Assembly (NCBI GenBank): GCA_036339585.1
Contig: JAYZAS010000004.1
Span: forward strand, 444,773 to 508,772
Reading direction: 5' to 3'
Source: Pseudomonadota bacterium
GTDB taxonomy: Bacteria > Pseudomonadota > Alphaproteobacteria > UBA8366
DNA length: 64,000 bases
Shown here: positions 32,818 through 42,867 of the stretch, in pieces
How positions within the stretch are numbered: the first letter of the stretch is position 1
Layout of the letters: every line of letters begins with the position of its first letter
Notes under the pieces: generated by a model
Database searches by the model: none
What the model was told of the DNA's origin: nothing
What the model saw: the letters and a program-made list of their open reading frames with translations, nothing else
Translations under genes and position numbers: made by a program

Positions 32818-34776
32818 ATGTGCGTGGCAGAACCACTATGGCGACCCGACTGTAGCCGTAAAAAAAATGCAAATATGACCGCATTCCGGAACTGGTTAGA
32901 AGAAGAGTACGAAGTATCTCTCAGTAGTTATTCACAACTGCATCAATTCTCGGTCTCTAGGCAAGAGGAATTTTGGGCTGCTGTGTGGCAGTTTACTGGT
33001 GTCATAGCTGAAACTAAAGGTGATCGTGTGCTAGTCGATGGAGACAGCATGCTAGACGCACAATTTTTTCCAGATGCTAAACTAAACTTTGCAGAAAATC
33101 TTTTGCGCCGTCGAGATGATGGAGAAGCTCTAGTGTTTCGCGCAGAGGATCAAATAGAGAGACGATTAAGTTGGCGCGAACTATATGAAGAGGTTTCGAG
33201 AATTGCAGCGGCCCTTAAAATGGCTGGAGTTGAGCCCGGAGACCGTTGTGCCGGATTTTTACCGAACAGTCCTGAAGCAGTTGTTGCCATGTTGGCTACA
33301 GCGAGCCTTGGAGCAATTTGGACTTCATGTTCGCCTGACTTCGGGACTAGGGGTGTTCTGGATAGATTCGGACAGGTGACGCCTAAGGTTTTGTTTACTA
33401 CTGATGGATATATTTATGATCAAAAATGGCATGCCAGCCTGCCGCGCGTGAAGGATATATTAGCCGAATTATCAAGTGTGGAGCAGGTTGTAGTGGTTCC
33501 ATTTTCAGAATCAGTGCCAGATATAAAACCGATTAAAAATTCAGTTTTGTGGAGCGATTTCAAAATAGATCGGACCGAAGATCAGATAAGTTTTGAGCAC
33601 AGGCCCTTCAACCACCCCCTGTTTATCATGTATTCGTCTGGGACCACTGGGGTCCCAAAATGTATCGTGCACAGTGCAGGGGGTGCATTGCTGCAGCATC
33701 TTAAGGAACATCAGCTACATTGTGACATAAAGCCTAATGATCGTGTTTTCTACTTCACTACCTGCGGTTGGATGATGTGGAATTGGTTAGTGAGTGCATT
33801 GGCTTCAGAAGCAACACTGCTTCTTTATGATGGATCACCCTTTGCAGCCAAAGATGACATACTTTTTGATTTTGCATCAGAAGAAAAGATGACGTTCTTT
33901 GGGACCTCAGCTAAATATATCGACACCTTGGTCAAACGTGGAGTTCAGCCTTCTCAAAGTCACGATCTTGGAGCACTTCGTACATTTGCTTCGACCGGTT
34001 CACCACTGGCGCCTGCGGGTTTCGACTACATTTATAAAAACGTTAAAAGTGATATTTGCCTGTCATCGATTTCTGGAGGCACCGATATTCTCGGATGTTT
34101 TGTTTGTGGAAATCCGACAGCCCCTGTTTATCGGGGAGAGATACAAGCACTAGCTTTAGGAATGGCCACGAATGTATTTGATAGCAATGGCAGGCCCGTG
34201 AGGGGTAGAAAAGGAGAATTGGTTTGCACTGAATCTTTCCCCTCGCTCCCAATTGGGTTTTGGAATGATCCAGATGGAAGCCGTTATTATGCGGCATACT
34301 TTGAACGTTTCCCAAACGTTTGGTGCCATGGTGATTTTGTTGAGATAACCAAAAATGGAGGTATGATAATTTATGGGCGCTCGGATGCGACGCTTAATCC
34401 AGGAGGCGTGAGAATCGGAACTGCGGAAATTTACCGTCAAGTTGAAACTTTCGTAAATATTGAGGAAGCAATCTGTATTGGTCAAGATTGGGATAATGAT
34501 ACAAGAATTATACTTTTCGTCAGGATGGCAAAAGGTAAAGAGCTCGACGAAAGTTTGGTGGCTAGAATTCGGGAGCGTGTCCGCAAAAATTGCTCACCCC
34601 GCCACATTCCCGCGAAAGTTATCGCAGTCGCCGATATTCCTCGTACGCGATCTGGAAAAATAACTGAGTTAGCCGTGCGCAACGTGGTTCATGGATTGCC
34701 TGTGAAAAATAAGGAGGCGCTTGAAAATCCGGAAGCGCTTGAAAATTTTCAAAATATCATAGAATTGAAATCATAG
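32818..34776 (+). CDS. aacS: Acetoacetyl-CoA synthetase
   Basis: The 652-residue AMP-forming ligase has an AAGGAG ribosome site just before ATG 32818. It shows the N-terminal FRNWLEEEY, FAENLLRR, the P-loop YSSGTTGVPKCIVHSAGG, the SGGTDILGCFV block and the C-terminal PRTRSGKITELAVR. These, and the length, match acetoacetate:CoA ligase rather than acetyl-CoA synthetase. It would channel acetoacetate into PHB or thiolase metabolism. Its stop overlaps the start of an aminotransferase by one base (TAGTG). Confidence 0.92.
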   Translation: MCVAEPLWRPDCSRKKNANMTAFRNWLEEEYEVSLSSYSQLHQFSVSRQEEFWAAVWQFTGVIAETKGDRVLVDGDSMLDAQFFPDAKLNFAENLLRRRDDGEALVFRAEDQIERRLSWRELYEEVSRIAAALKMAGVEPGDRCAGFLPNSPEAVVAMLATASLGAIWTSCSPDFGTRGVLDRFGQVTPKVLFTTDGYIYDQKWHASLPRVKDILAELSSVEQVVVVPFSESVPDIKPIKNSVLWSDFKIDRTEDQISFEHRPFNHPLFIMYSSGTTGVPKCIVHSAGGALLQHLKEHQLHCDIKPNDRVFYFTTCGWMMWNWLVSALASEATLLLYDGSPFAAKDDILFDFASEEKMTFFGTSAKYIDTLVKRGVQPSQSHDLGALRTFASTGSPLAPAGFDYIYKNVKSDICLSSISGGTDILGCFVCGNPTAPVYRGEIQALALGMATNVFDSNGRPVRGRKGELVCTESFPSLPIGFWNDPDGSRYYAAYFERFPNVWCHGDFVEITKNGGMIIYGRSDATLNPGGVRIGTAEIYRQVETFVNIEEAICIGQDWDNDTRIILFVRMAKGKELDESLVARIRERVRKNCSPRHIPAKVIAVADIPRTRSGKITELAVRNVVHGLPVKNKEALENPEALENFQNIIELKS

Positions 34777-35960
34777 TGGTAAAAAATCAAAGACATCCTA
34801 GGGCCAACATTCGATCCGCAATTAAAGCACTTAAAACCCAAGAGATCATGCAGGTTTCAGAAATGGCATTGGATAATCCTGATGTGATACCTCTTTGGTA
34901 TGGAGAATCTGATGTAAAAACACCTGCCTTTATTTGTGATGCAGCTGCAACTGCTATGGGCGAGGGTTATACCTTTTATACTCATAAAAGGGGATTGCCT
35001 GAGTTGCGGGAAGCGTTGGCTGATTATAGCCAACGCTTATATGGCCTGCCGGTTGGTGTTGATAGAATTACTGTTACATCCTCTGGTATGACTGCAATTA
35101 TGATCGCTATGCAGGTTGTAATAGACCCTGGTGATAGAGTGATTTTGGTTGGGCCCGTTTGGCCGAATGCTGAGGCGGCAGTAAACATTATGGGTGGTGA
35201 GGTCTGTCAACACTCACTCCGATACGAGGACGATGACGCACAAAGTTGGCATTTAGACATAGAACACCTTTTTGCTATGTGCACTGAAAATACGCGTGCA
35301 ATATTTATTAATTCGCCAGGAAACCCTACAGGCTGGATGATGTCAAATCGAGAACAAAAAGAAATTCTTGAGTTTTGCCGTCTGCGTAATATTTGGATTA
35401 TAGCTGACGAAGTATATAATCGGATTGTATATGACCGACCTGCAGCTCCCTCTTTTCTCGAGATAATTGAACCAGAAGATTCAGTGCTAGTAGTTAATAG
35501 CTTCTCAAAAAATTGGGCGATGACTGGATGGCGGTTGGGATGGCTGACCCACCCTCCTTCATTCGCCAAGCCATTTTCAGATTTGATCGAATTCAATACC
35601 AGTGGCACTCCAGCTTTTCTGCAGAAAGCGTGTATAACTGCTTTAAAGGATGGGGAGCATGTTATTGCTGACATGGTAGACCTGTGTAGGGAAGGTCGAG
35701 ATATTGTAGGCACCGCAATGTCTGAATGGCCCCGGGTTCGGTATCGAGCGCCCGAGGCAGCTTTTTATGCATTTTTCGCTCTGGATGGGATGGAAAACTC
35801 ACTAAAGTTTGCAAAGCAAGTAGTACTTGATGTGGGTGTTGGGCTTGCGCCGGGTACAGCATTCGGTCGGGAAAGCGATGGTTGGCTGAGGCTTTGTTTT
35901 GCCCGTGATAGTGGTGAATTATCAACTGCAATGGACAGGCTGGCAAACGTATTTGCTTAA
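34776..35960 (+). CDS. PLP-dependent class I/II aminotransferase
   Basis: The 394-residue fold-type I aminotransferase starts at GTG 34776 directly on the aacS stop. It shows NSPGNPTGWMMS, the DEVYNRIVYD Asp-Tyr region, and SFSKNWAMTGWRLGW with the PLP lysine. It resembles the aspartate/aromatic aminotransferase group. The amino donor and keto acid are not predictable. The coupling with aacS suggests, but does not prove, a shared catabolic role. Confidence 0.9.
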   Translation: MVKNQRHPRANIRSAIKALKTQEIMQVSEMALDNPDVIPLWYGESDVKTPAFICDAAATAMGEGYTFYTHKRGLPELREALADYSQRLYGLPVGVDRITVTSSGMTAIMIAMQVVIDPGDRVILVGPVWPNAEAAVNIMGGEVCQHSLRYEDDDAQSWHLDIEHLFAMCTENTRAIFINSPGNPTGWMMSNREQKEILEFCRLRNIWIIADEVYNRIVYDRPAAPSFLEIIEPEDSVLVVNSFSKNWAMTGWRLGWLTHPPSFAKPFSDLIEFNTSGTPAFLQKACITALKDGEHVIADMVDLCREGRDIVGTAMSEWPRVRYRAPEAAFYAFFALDGMENSLKFAKQVVLDVGVGLAPGTAFGRESDGWLRLCFARDSGELSTAMDRLANVFA

Positions 35961-36017
35961 TTTTTATATTTAGAGTCATTTATGTGACGTTGTGAAAATT
36001 AAAGTGGAAGGGCTAGG

Positions 36018-36542
36018 ATGCGAGGTTATTTTGGTATAGGAGTTGAACATATCTCTAAACCGATGAACGTGGGAAACCTTTTTCGATCAGCTCACGCTTT
36101 TGGAGCGGATTTTATTTTTGCTATTGCGCCTGCAGTTGATCTTAAGGAGATTCAAAAGGCAGATACGTCTCGTACCGTTAAGCATCTTCCTCTTTACGAG
36201 TTTCCAGAAGCTTCAAAACTTGTGTTGCCTCGCGATTGTCAGTTGGTCGGTGTCGAACTGATGGAAGAGGCAGTAGATCTGCCGAGCTTTAACCACCCTG
36301 AACGTGCTGCTTATATTCTCGGGCCTGAAAAAGGAAGCTTATCTCCTGAAGTAAATTCCCGATGCGATTTCGTAGTGAAAATACCAACAAAATTTTGTGT
36401 TAATGTCGGCATTGCAGGTGCAATTCTGATGTATGACCGGTTGATAACCCGCGGTAGATTTGCGCCGCGGCCCGAAGCGGTAGGAGGCCCGGTTGAGGAA
36501 TTGGCTCCCCATGTGCATGGTGGTAGGATGGTACGCCACTAG
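36018..36542 (+). CDS. SpoU-family RNA 2'-O-methyltransferase
   Basis: The 174-residue SPOUT enzyme has the trefoil-knot motifs: KPMNVGNLFRSAHAFGA near the N-terminus, ILGPEKGSLSPEV, and NVGIAGAILMYDRL near the C-terminus. It lacks the extra RNA-binding N-terminal domain of RlmB. Short homologs lie upstream of IalB-like genes in many alphaproteobacteria and modify tRNA or rRNA; the target is unresolved. Its stop is next to the start of the IalB-like gene. Confidence 0.88.
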   Translation: MRGYFGIGVEHISKPMNVGNLFRSAHAFGADFIFAIAPAVDLKEIQKADTSRTVKHLPLYEFPEASKLVLPRDCQLVGVELMEEAVDLPSFNHPERAAYILGPEKGSLSPEVNSRCDFVVKIPTKFCVNVGIAGAILMYDRLITRGRFAPRPEAVGGPVEELAPHVHGGRMVRH

Positions 36543-37129
36543 TGTCAGAGGATCGGGGTTCGCTAATGATTTTGCCTTACATAAAATTTATTTTGCTTCT
36601 TGTTATGCTTTTAAATACCGAAGGCTTGAACGAAGCTTATGCTGGAACCAAGGTAAACCAACTAGGTGGATTCGGAAATTGTCGGGAAGTAGACCGCAGC
36701 TTGATTTGCAATTGGAATGCAGAAACTTACGTTGAAAATAAAAATAAGAAAACATGTCACATATGGTCTAGGCCAATTAAAAAGAAGGGAAAATATCGAA
36801 AGCGTGGCGACGTCGCGCTGTATGTGACCCACCGACCGTGGTCAAAGGTAAAAAATCAGGTGAGTGTACTCGCGGGCTATACCTACAAAAAAGATAGCGA
36901 GCCAAGGGCACTGATAGGCGGGGCGAAATTTCTTTTTTTTACAGAAAAAGATGTAGCATGGTTACAAACTGCTGAACAGGATAGGGCGCTTGTCAATGCA
37001 ATGCGGAGGGGTAGAACAATGACATTAGACGGCCTTTCTTCCCGGTCGACTAGGACCACGGACATATATTCACTTGTCGGATTTTCTGCTGCCCACAACG
37101 CAATTAGCAAGGCTTGTGGGATAAAATAG
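36542..37129 (+). CDS. Invasion-associated locus B (IalB)-like exported protein
   Basis: The product is 195 residues from GTG 36542, or 187 from ATG 36566, which opens more naturally into the signal peptide MILPYIKFILLLVMLLN (cleavage after EAYA). The mature part has paired cysteines (NCREVDRSLICNW and KTCHIWSR), a YVTHRP strand and AKFLFFTEKDVAWLQTAEQD. This is the IalB family pattern, seen in Bartonella and widely in free-living alphaproteobacteria. It is probably periplasmic. Position between a SpoU methyltransferase and rlmN is typical. Despite its name there is no evidence for invasion here. Confidence 0.82.
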   Translation: MSEDRGSLMILPYIKFILLLVMLLNTEGLNEAYAGTKVNQLGGFGNCREVDRSLICNWNAETYVENKNKKTCHIWSRPIKKKGKYRKRGDVALYVTHRPWSKVKNQVSVLAGYTYKKDSEPRALIGGAKFLFFTEKDVAWLQTAEQDRALVNAMRRGRTMTLDGLSSRSTRTTDIYSLVGFSAAHNAISKACGIK

Positions 37130-37141
37130 GGTCCCTGTATT

Positions 37142-38272
37142 ATGACCAAATTGGCTTCCAACCCTTCGGCCTTACAATCACCGGCCATTGAAAGCGGAGA
37201 ACCCCTCTCATTGATCGGGCTTGATCGGGTTGACTTAGCCAGAGTTATTGAGCCACTGGGTGTGAAGCCATTTCGTGCTCAGCAAATTTTTCGCTGGATA
37301 TATAATCAAGGTGTCTCAGATTTCAGTGAAATGACAAATATATCGAAAAATCTTCAATCCGAATTGGCCAATAATTTCTCGCTTGCTCGGCCAGCAATCA
37401 GTCAACACCAAAAGTCTGATGATGGAACACAAAAATGGCTACTTCGATTTGATGATGCCCAAGAGGCCGAATGTGTCCATATACCAGAAGCTGAGAGGGG
37501 CACGTTGTGTGTTTCAAGCCAGGTGGGCTGTACGCTGAATTGTAGCTTTTGTCATACGGGCACTCAAAGAATGGTGCGGAACCTTGAGCCATCTGAGATT
37601 TTAGGACAATTAATGTTGGTGCGGGATGATTTTGGCGAATGGCCGGCTCCTGACTTTAACAGGAAAGTCAGTAACCTGGTCATGATGGGTATGGGAGAGC
37701 CTCTTTATAATTTTGATAATGTCAAAAAGGCGTTGCTTATTGCCATTGATAATGAGGGCCTCAGCATTTCCAAACGTAAAATCACTTTATCGACGTCTGG
37801 TGTGGTGCCAATGATCGAAAGAGTGGGTCGCGAGATTGGAGTTCAGCTTGCGATTTCACTGCATGCTGTTCGTGATGAACTCCGTGACATTTTAGTACCA
37901 ATAAACAAAAAATGGCCCATAGCAGAACTGCTGGATGCGTGTCGACATTATCCGGGTGGGCGTAATGCGCGTCGAATAACATTTGAGTATGTTATGCTAA
38001 AAAATTTCAACGACTCGTTAGAAGAGGCGCGTGAGCTCACTCAACTTCTACGAAATATTCCATCTAAGGTAAATTTGATACCCTTCAATCCATGGCCTGG
38101 TGCCAATTACGAATGTTCTTCCGAAGACGTCATCCGAGACTTTAATGAAATCATTAACGATGCCGGAATAACTTCTGTCATCAGGAGACCCCGTGGGCGC
38201 GATATCTTAGCTGCTTGTGGCCAACTCAAAAGCCAAAGTGTACGTCGAAAGCAAGCCAAATTGGACCAATGA
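37142..38272 (+). CDS. rlmN: Dual-specificity RNA methyltransferase RlmN
   Basis: The 376-residue radical SAM enzyme methylates C2 of A2503 in 23S rRNA and A37 in some tRNAs. It has the [4Fe-4S] motif CTLNCSFC (Cys130, Cys134, Cys137), an N-terminal RNA-binding region ([16 protein letters not shown]), [13 protein letters not shown], and the C-terminal [11 protein letters not shown] with the catalytic cysteine. It follows the IalB-like gene by 12 bases. Confidence 0.97.
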   Translation: MTKLASNPSALQSPAIESGEPLSLIGLDRVDLARVIEPLGVKPFRAQQIFRWIYNQGVSDFSEMTNISKNLQSELANNFSLARPAISQHQKSDDGTQKWLLRFDDAQEAECVHIPEAERGTLCVSSQVGCTLNCSFCHTGTQRMVRNLEPSEILGQLMLVRDDFGEWPAPDFNRKVSNLVMMGMGEPLYNFDNVKKALLIAIDNEGLSISKRKITLSTSGVVPMIERVGREIGVQLAISLHAVRDELRDILVPINKKWPIAELLDACRHYPGGRNARRITFEYVMLKNFNDSLEEARELTQLLRNIPSKVNLIPFNPWPGANYECSSEDVIRDFNEIINDAGITSVIRRPRGRDILAACGQLKSQSVRRKQAKLDQ

Positions 38273-38346
38273 ATATTCTTGGTTCCCTAAAGTGTTCAAA
38301 ATCATATTTTTCTCTTTTCAAGCGGCACAAATGACTGACCATACTT

Positions 38347-38381
38347 GGGCTATATTATTCTGAAAAAATATAGAGCCTTTT
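38347..38381 (+). terminator. Probable Rho-independent terminator after rlmN
   Basis: GGGCTATATT pairs with AATATAGAGCC with one two-base bulge, followed by TTTT. It lies 75 bases past the rlmN stop. The stem is AT-rich and imperfect, so it is probable only. Confidence 0.5.
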
Positions 38382-38395
38382 GACTAGAGGCGGGC

Positions 38396-38467
38396 ATGTC
38401 GATATCTTCAGTTGCGACAAAAAAAGTAATAAGTCTTCTGTGGTTTACTTGTGTTATGGGAATGTAG
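38396..38467 (+). CDS. Possible 23-residue leader ORF upstream of argG
   Basis: A short ORF (MSISSVATKKVISLLW then FTCVMGM) follows a good GAGG site and resembles a truncated signal peptide. A CTTGCG/CGCAAG repeat lies about 30 bases downstream, before argG. It has no arginine codons, so classical arginine attenuation is not supported. It may be a non-coding accident. Confidence 0.2.
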   Translation: MSISSVATKKVISLLWFTCVMGM

Positions 38468-38535
38468 CTTGCGGGTTGATTTGCGATACCTATACTCCGC
38501 GCGCAAGTGGAAAATTATAATTTTGGCGAGAGATT

Positions 38536-39750
38536 ATGTCGAGCAATGTAAAAAAAGTTGTGTTGGCCTATTCTGGAGGGCTTGATACCTCGGTGATATT
38601 GAAATGGTTGCAGGATGAGTACGATTGCGAAGTGGTCACATTTACGGCTGATTTAGGGCAGGGTGATGAGATAGAGTCAGCTCGAGATAAAGCAAAAATG
38701 CTGGGTGTTGAGGAAATATTCATTGAGGACCTTCGTGAGGAGTTTGTCCGTGATTATGTTTTCCCCATGTTTCGGGCGAATGCGTTATATGAGGGCACTT
38801 ATTTACTTGGAACGTCAATAGCTCGTCCTTTAATTGCCAAACGGCAAATTGAGATTGCTCGTCAAACCGGCGCGGACGCAGTTGCCCACGGCGCTACCGG
38901 GAAGGGTAATGATCAGATCCGTTTTGAACTTGGGTATTATGGTCTGGCTCCCGACATTCACGTGATATCACCGTGGCGAGAATGGGACTTGAACTCGCGG
39001 GAAGCGCTGATTGCCTATGCAGAACGGAATCAAATTCCGGTTCCACAGGATAAGCGTGGCGAAGCTCCATTTTCAACTGATGCAAATCTTTTGCATATTT
39101 CTGCGGAAGGAAAAGTGCTTGAGGACCCAGCGATGCCCGCTCCAGAATATGTGTTCTCGCGGACCGTTAATCCGGAATCGGCCCCCGGCGAAGGTGTTGA
39201 GGTGGAAATTAGCTTTGAAAATGGTGACCCTGTGTCTGTTGATGGCAAGACACTTAGTCCTGCGGCACTGTTGACAAAGCTAAACCACTTGGCAGGTGAA
39301 CACGGTATTGGCCGAGTGGATATTGTAGAGAATCGTTTTATTGGGATGAAGTCGCGAGGGGTCTATGAAACCCCGGGAGGAACCGTTCTGCTGGCCGCGC
39401 ATAGAGCTATTGAATCGATAACTTTAGACCGCGGCGCAGCTCACCTTAAAGACGAGCTGATGCCCAAATATGCAGAACTCATTTACAATGGGTTATGGTT
39501 TTCACCCGAACGGAAAATGTTGCAAGCTGCAATAGACGACTCTCAGCACAATGTTTGCGGTTCTGTGAGACTTAAGCTTTACAAAGGTAACATTTTGACA
39601 TTGGGCCGTGAGAGTGAGAATAGTCTTTACAGCGAGGCTCACGTTACATTTGAGGAAGATGAGGTTTATAATCAAAAAGATGCGGAGGGCTTTATCAAGC
39701 TGAACGCCTTGCGGTTGCGTCTCGCCGCAAGAACAAATGACGGCAGCTAA
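38536..39750 (+). CDS. argG: Argininosuccinate synthase
   Basis: The 404-residue enzyme condenses citrulline and aspartate with ATP in arginine synthesis. It shows the PP-loop [47 protein letters not shown], and [18 protein letters not shown]. Start and length are standard. It is separated from rlmN by 263 bases with a probable terminator, so it has its own promoter. No other arg gene is near. Confidence 0.97.
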   Translation: MSSNVKKVVLAYSGGLDTSVILKWLQDEYDCEVVTFTADLGQGDEIESARDKAKMLGVEEIFIEDLREEFVRDYVFPMFRANALYEGTYLLGTSIARPLIAKRQIEIARQTGADAVAHGATGKGNDQIRFELGYYGLAPDIHVISPWREWDLNSREALIAYAERNQIPVPQDKRGEAPFSTDANLLHISAEGKVLEDPAMPAPEYVFSRTVNPESAPGEGVEVEISFENGDPVSVDGKTLSPAALLTKLNHLAGEHGIGRVDIVENRFIGMKSRGVYETPGGTVLLAAHRAIESITLDRGAAHLKDELMPKYAELIYNGLWFSPERKMLQAAIDDSQHNVCGSVRLKLYKGNILTLGRESENSLYSEAHVTFEEDEVYNQKDAEGFIKLNALRLRLAARTNDGS

Positions 39751-39779
39751 GGCTGTTTTGAAACTGACAGGCGGGCCTC

Positions 39780-40097
39780 ATGAATTCCACAGACGTAAAA
39801 CCTCCTCCGCAAGAATTGGATCCGATTGCGCAAGCAATTCTGGATTTCTTGTGCTTACGGGATCCAAAAAGTGTCGTGAAGCCGATTGAGATTGCGAAAT
39901 ATATTGTAGAAAAGCGTAAAAATCGCGCCAACGTATCCGGTCTATGGCGCCGTTATTTGCCAGCAGTTCGCAATCAAGCTAAATTTTTGGCTCGGAATGG
40001 TCGCATCCTTATAATACGAAGGGGTAAGCCGGCTGACCCAAACACCGTTAAAGGTTTGGTTTATTATCAGTTGGTTGAGCCCACCACTAATGAGTGA
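39780..40097 (+). CDS. DUF3253 family protein
   Basis: The 105-residue protein matches the DUF3253 pattern: an N-terminal helix ILDFLCLRDPKSVVKPIEIA, then a winged-helix-like LWRRYLPAVRNQAKFLARNGRI and a final strand with RRGKPADPNTVKG. It is likely a small winged-helix protein. The function is unknown. It follows argG by about 30 bases and overlaps the MFS gene by eight bases, so it is co-transcribed with one or both. Confidence 0.8.
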   Translation: MNSTDVKPPPQELDPIAQAILDFLCLRDPKSVVKPIEIAKYIVEKRKNRANVSGLWRRYLPAVRNQAKFLARNGRILIIRRGKPADPNTVKGLVYYQLVEPTTNE

Positions 40098-41250
40098 ACG
40101 AGGTTGGTTGCATATAGCAATCGGTGTTTCGGCGGCAATGTGTTTGGCTATGGGATTCGGTCGTTTTTCATACACAATTATGGTGCCGTTGTTAGTCCAG
40201 CGTGGCGAATTAACCGAATTTGAGGCTTGGTACGTTGGTGCTTCGAACCTATGCGGCTTTATCGTCGGTGTTTTAATTACTGAACAGGTGCGGCGGCGCT
40301 GGAACGTGCCGCTTATTTTGAGAACTCTGATATTTATTTCGGTTGCAGCATTAGCTGCCTCTGCATACGAGGCTGGGTTCTGGTGGCTCGCTATCTGGCG
40401 AGGTGTTCTTGGTTTGGCAGTAGGCATAATCATGGTTTTGGGTCTTGCGATCACTACTGCAGTGACCCCAATAGCATTCAGATCACTGGCTACGTCCCTT
40501 ATTTTTGCAGGAGTTGGGCTTGGAATTTTTCTTTCTGGCTTCACGATCCCTCTTGTCGCATCAAAGGGAAATTTAATCCCATGGCTTGGCATAACAGGTC
40601 TTGGTGTTGGCGCTGCAGGTCTAGCGATATGGGGATGGCGTAATCTTGAAGATGTAAAATGCTTTTTCAATAGCAATCATACAAAGACAGAGTTTTCGCG
40701 AGCTTGGATAATGCTTCTTTTGGCCCACGCCTGTTTCGCCATTGGTTTAGTACCGCACACTATATATTGGGTTGATTTCATCGCTCGGGAGTTAGGGCTA
40801 GGCTTAAACGTAGCTGGCGATCACTGGGGTGTAGTTGGAGTGTGTTCACTGATGGGGCCTGCTGTCGCTTTCATACTGGCGCGACAGGTAGGTACTGCTT
40901 GGGCTTTAGTCCTACTGTTTGGTATTCTTGCTGTGGGTATTTCTGCACCAGGCTTCCAAACCAATGCCTCGGTCCTTCTAATTTCTAGCATGACTTTCGG
41001 CGCTCAACCTGGTGTCTCAGCTTTAATTGCAGCTCGCGCTAGAGACGTAGGTTGCCTCAACGTGCTTCCTTTGTTGATGCGTCAATTGATTTTAATAAAC
41101 GGTATTGCTGCCGCTATTGCAGGGGTTTGCTTGCCTGTTTTTTTCGAACAGAACGCAACCTACGGGTCGTTGTTCTGGCTTGCTGGCGGGTTTATGGGAC
41201 TGGGAGCAGCTTTGTCAGTGCCATGGGACTCTTTTTTGAAATCTGCCTAA
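40090..41250 (+). CDS. YbfB/YjiJ-type MFS transporter
   Basis: From ATG 40090 (MSERGWLHIA) the protein has 386 residues and 11-12 hydrophobic helices. It opens IAIGVSAAMCLAMGFGRFSYTIMVPLL, where FGRFSY is the characteristic first-helix motif of the YbfB/YjiJ branch. The middle loop is short and charged (NSNHTKTEFSRAW). Substrates of this branch are unknown. It overlaps the DUF3253 gene and converges on folD with eight bases between stops. Confidence 0.88.
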   Translation: MSERGWLHIAIGVSAAMCLAMGFGRFSYTIMVPLLVQRGELTEFEAWYVGASNLCGFIVGVLITEQVRRRWNVPLILRTLIFISVAALAASAYEAGFWWLAIWRGVLGLAVGIIMVLGLAITTAVTPIAFRSLATSLIFAGVGLGIFLSGFTIPLVASKGNLIPWLGITGLGVGAAGLAIWGWRNLEDVKCFFNSNHTKTEFSRAWIMLLLAHACFAIGLVPHTIYWVDFIARELGLGLNVAGDHWGVVGVCSLMGPAVAFILARQVGTAWALVLLFGILAVGISAPGFQTNASVLLISSMTFGAQPGVSALIAARARDVGCLNVLPLLMRQLILINGIAAAIAGVCLPVFFEQNATYGSLFWLAGGFMGLGAALSVPWDSFLKSA

Positions 41251-41258
41251 CTCGTAAT

Positions 41259-42146
41259 TTATGGTTCTTCCACGCTGTGAATCTTACACGCACTTGTCAA
41301 GGTGTTTTTCAGCAAGCAAGCTATCGTCATTGGGCCTACGCCGCCCGGTACCGGTGTAATTGCAGCCGCTACTTTTGCAGCTGCAGAAAAATCAACATCA
41401 CCGACTAGCCGAAAATTACCGGGCTCCCCTTCTTTGGGCACCCGATTTATGCCAACGTCAATTACTGTGGCTCCAGGCTTTATCCAATCGGTTCCTACCA
41501 TTTGTGGGCGCCCTGCGGCCGCAACTAAGATATCGGCAGATTGACAGAGTTCTCGAAGATTTTTGGTTTTGGAATGGGCAATGGTGACTGTGCAGCTTTC
41601 TTGAAGCAAAAGCGCACCCATAGGTTTTCCGACAATATTAGAACGCCCAACGATGACGGCGTGTTTGCCTTGGAGGTCGCAAAACTGATCTTTGAGTAAC
41701 ATTAAACAACCCAAAGGGGTGCATGGCACCATGCCTTTATTTCCAGTAGTGAGGCGGCCTACATTTATAGCATGAAAGCCATCGACATCCTTGTCAGGGT
41801 TGATAGCATTTATTATTTTCCCGGAGTCAATATGATCAGGTAGAGGTAATTGCACTAAGATGCCATGCACTGCGGTATCTTTATTGAGATTGTCTATTAG
41901 TGATAATAGATCATTTTCGTCTATGTTAGCACTCAGTTTGTTTTCGAAGCTCGCCATCCCCGCTTCAGCTGTTTGCTTCTCTTTGTTGCGGACGTACACT
42001 TGGCTAGCAGGATCATCTCCCACTAGGACAACGGCCAAGCCCGGAGTTATATTATGCGTGACTTTTAACTGAAAAACGGCTTCAGCTATTTGAGACCGTA
42101 GCCTTTCTGCGTGGGCCTTCCCATCGATTATTTTTGCGTTACCCAT
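41259..42146 (-). CDS. folD: Methylenetetrahydrofolate dehydrogenase/cyclohydrolase
   Basis: From ATG 42146 ([16 protein letters not shown]) the bifunctional enzyme has 295 residues. It shows the catalytic [37 protein letters not shown], and the NADP site [12 protein letters not shown]. It interconverts methylene- and formyl-tetrahydrofolate. The upstream gene on the same strand is a YggT protein, 46 bases away. A longer start at 42179 has no family support. Confidence 0.96.
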   Translation of the reverse strand: MGNAKIIDGKAHAERLRSQIAEAVFQLKVTHNITPGLAVVLVGDDPASQVYVRNKEKQTAEAGMASFENKLSANIDENDLLSLIDNLNKDTAVHGILVQLPLPDHIDSGKIINAINPDKDVDGFHAINVGRLTTGNKGMVPCTPLGCLMLLKDQFCDLQGKHAVIVGRSNIVGKPMGALLLQESCTVTIAHSKTKNLRELCQSADILVAAAGRPQMVGTDWIKPGATVIDVGINRVPKEGEPGNFRLVGDVDFSAAAKVAAAITPVPGGVGPMTIACLLKNTLTSACKIHSVEEP

Positions 42147-42192
42147 GGTTTTACCTTCTTGAAAGTAAATTTCTATCAACGCTATTAGGCAG

Positions 42193-42483
42193 CTAAAATG
42201 GCCAATAGGTAATTAACAAGTTTTCGACGAACCAAATTAGTAAAAGCAATACTACTGGTGATATGTCGATACCACCAAAGTCAGGTAAAAATTGACGAAT
42301 AGGTTTTAGCAGGGGCTCGGTGAGCCGATACAAAAAACGCCCAATAGCGCTGACGAGGGGGCTATGTGTGTTTACAACATTAAAAGCTACTAACCAGCTC
42401 AGAATAACAGATATTATTAGCGCCCATGAATATAGCTTGAGGACAACAAGAATTAGATCAAGAAACGGATTGCCATATTGCAT
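42193..42483 (-). CDS. YggT family membrane protein
   Basis: From ATG 42483 ([10 protein letters not shown]) the protein has 96 residues and two hydrophobic helices (about 7-30 and 70-90) around the family's [23 protein letters not shown] stretch, which matches the YggT signature. Family members are linked to cell division and osmotic stress and often lie near yggS or folD. The folD neighbour here is consistent. A longer start reading through a basic segment is unlikely. Confidence 0.9.
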   Translation of the reverse strand: MQYGNPFLDLILVVLKLYSWALIISVILSWLVAFNVVNTHSPLVSAIGRFLYRLTEPLLKPIRQFLPDFGGIDISPVVLLLLIWFVENLLITYWPF

Positions 42484-42646
42484 TAGGGGCCAGCCTGCTC
42501 GCGATGTGAAATTGTTGTACCAAACTAACCGCCCCCGACGGTTGAGGCAAGAAATGCGATCGATTTTCACCACTCAGCTTGACAGTGAAAGTCAGCCACC
42601 TCATAGTTTGCTAACAAGCGTATACATGTGTGGCGTACGTAAGGAA

Positions 42647-42722
42647 GGGGCCGTAGCTCAGTTGGGAGAGCGTCTGGTTCGCAATCAGAAGGTCAGGGGT
42701 TCGATTCCCCTCGGCTCCACCA
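42647..42722 (+). tRNA. tRNA-Ala (anticodon CGC)
   Basis: A complete cloverleaf: the acceptor GGGGCCG pairs with CGGCTCC including the G3-U70 wobble that marks alanine tRNA. The D-arm is GCTC...GAGC, the anticodon loop TTCGCAA reads CGC for GCG codons, and the T-arm is AGGGG/CCCCT around TTCGATT. CCA is encoded. Confidence 0.97.
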
Positions 42723-42867
42723 AAGGTTTTTGATAAAAGGAAGGGTTTTCGGGCCAGCTGCATAGACAGAGCTTTTTGGCTTTAATTCGATGGAAGGCGG
42801 TGTGGGGCTCCGGCCGGTTTTCTTCATGAAACTTGATAAAAATTTGGTCGGACTGTGAGGTTTCTAT

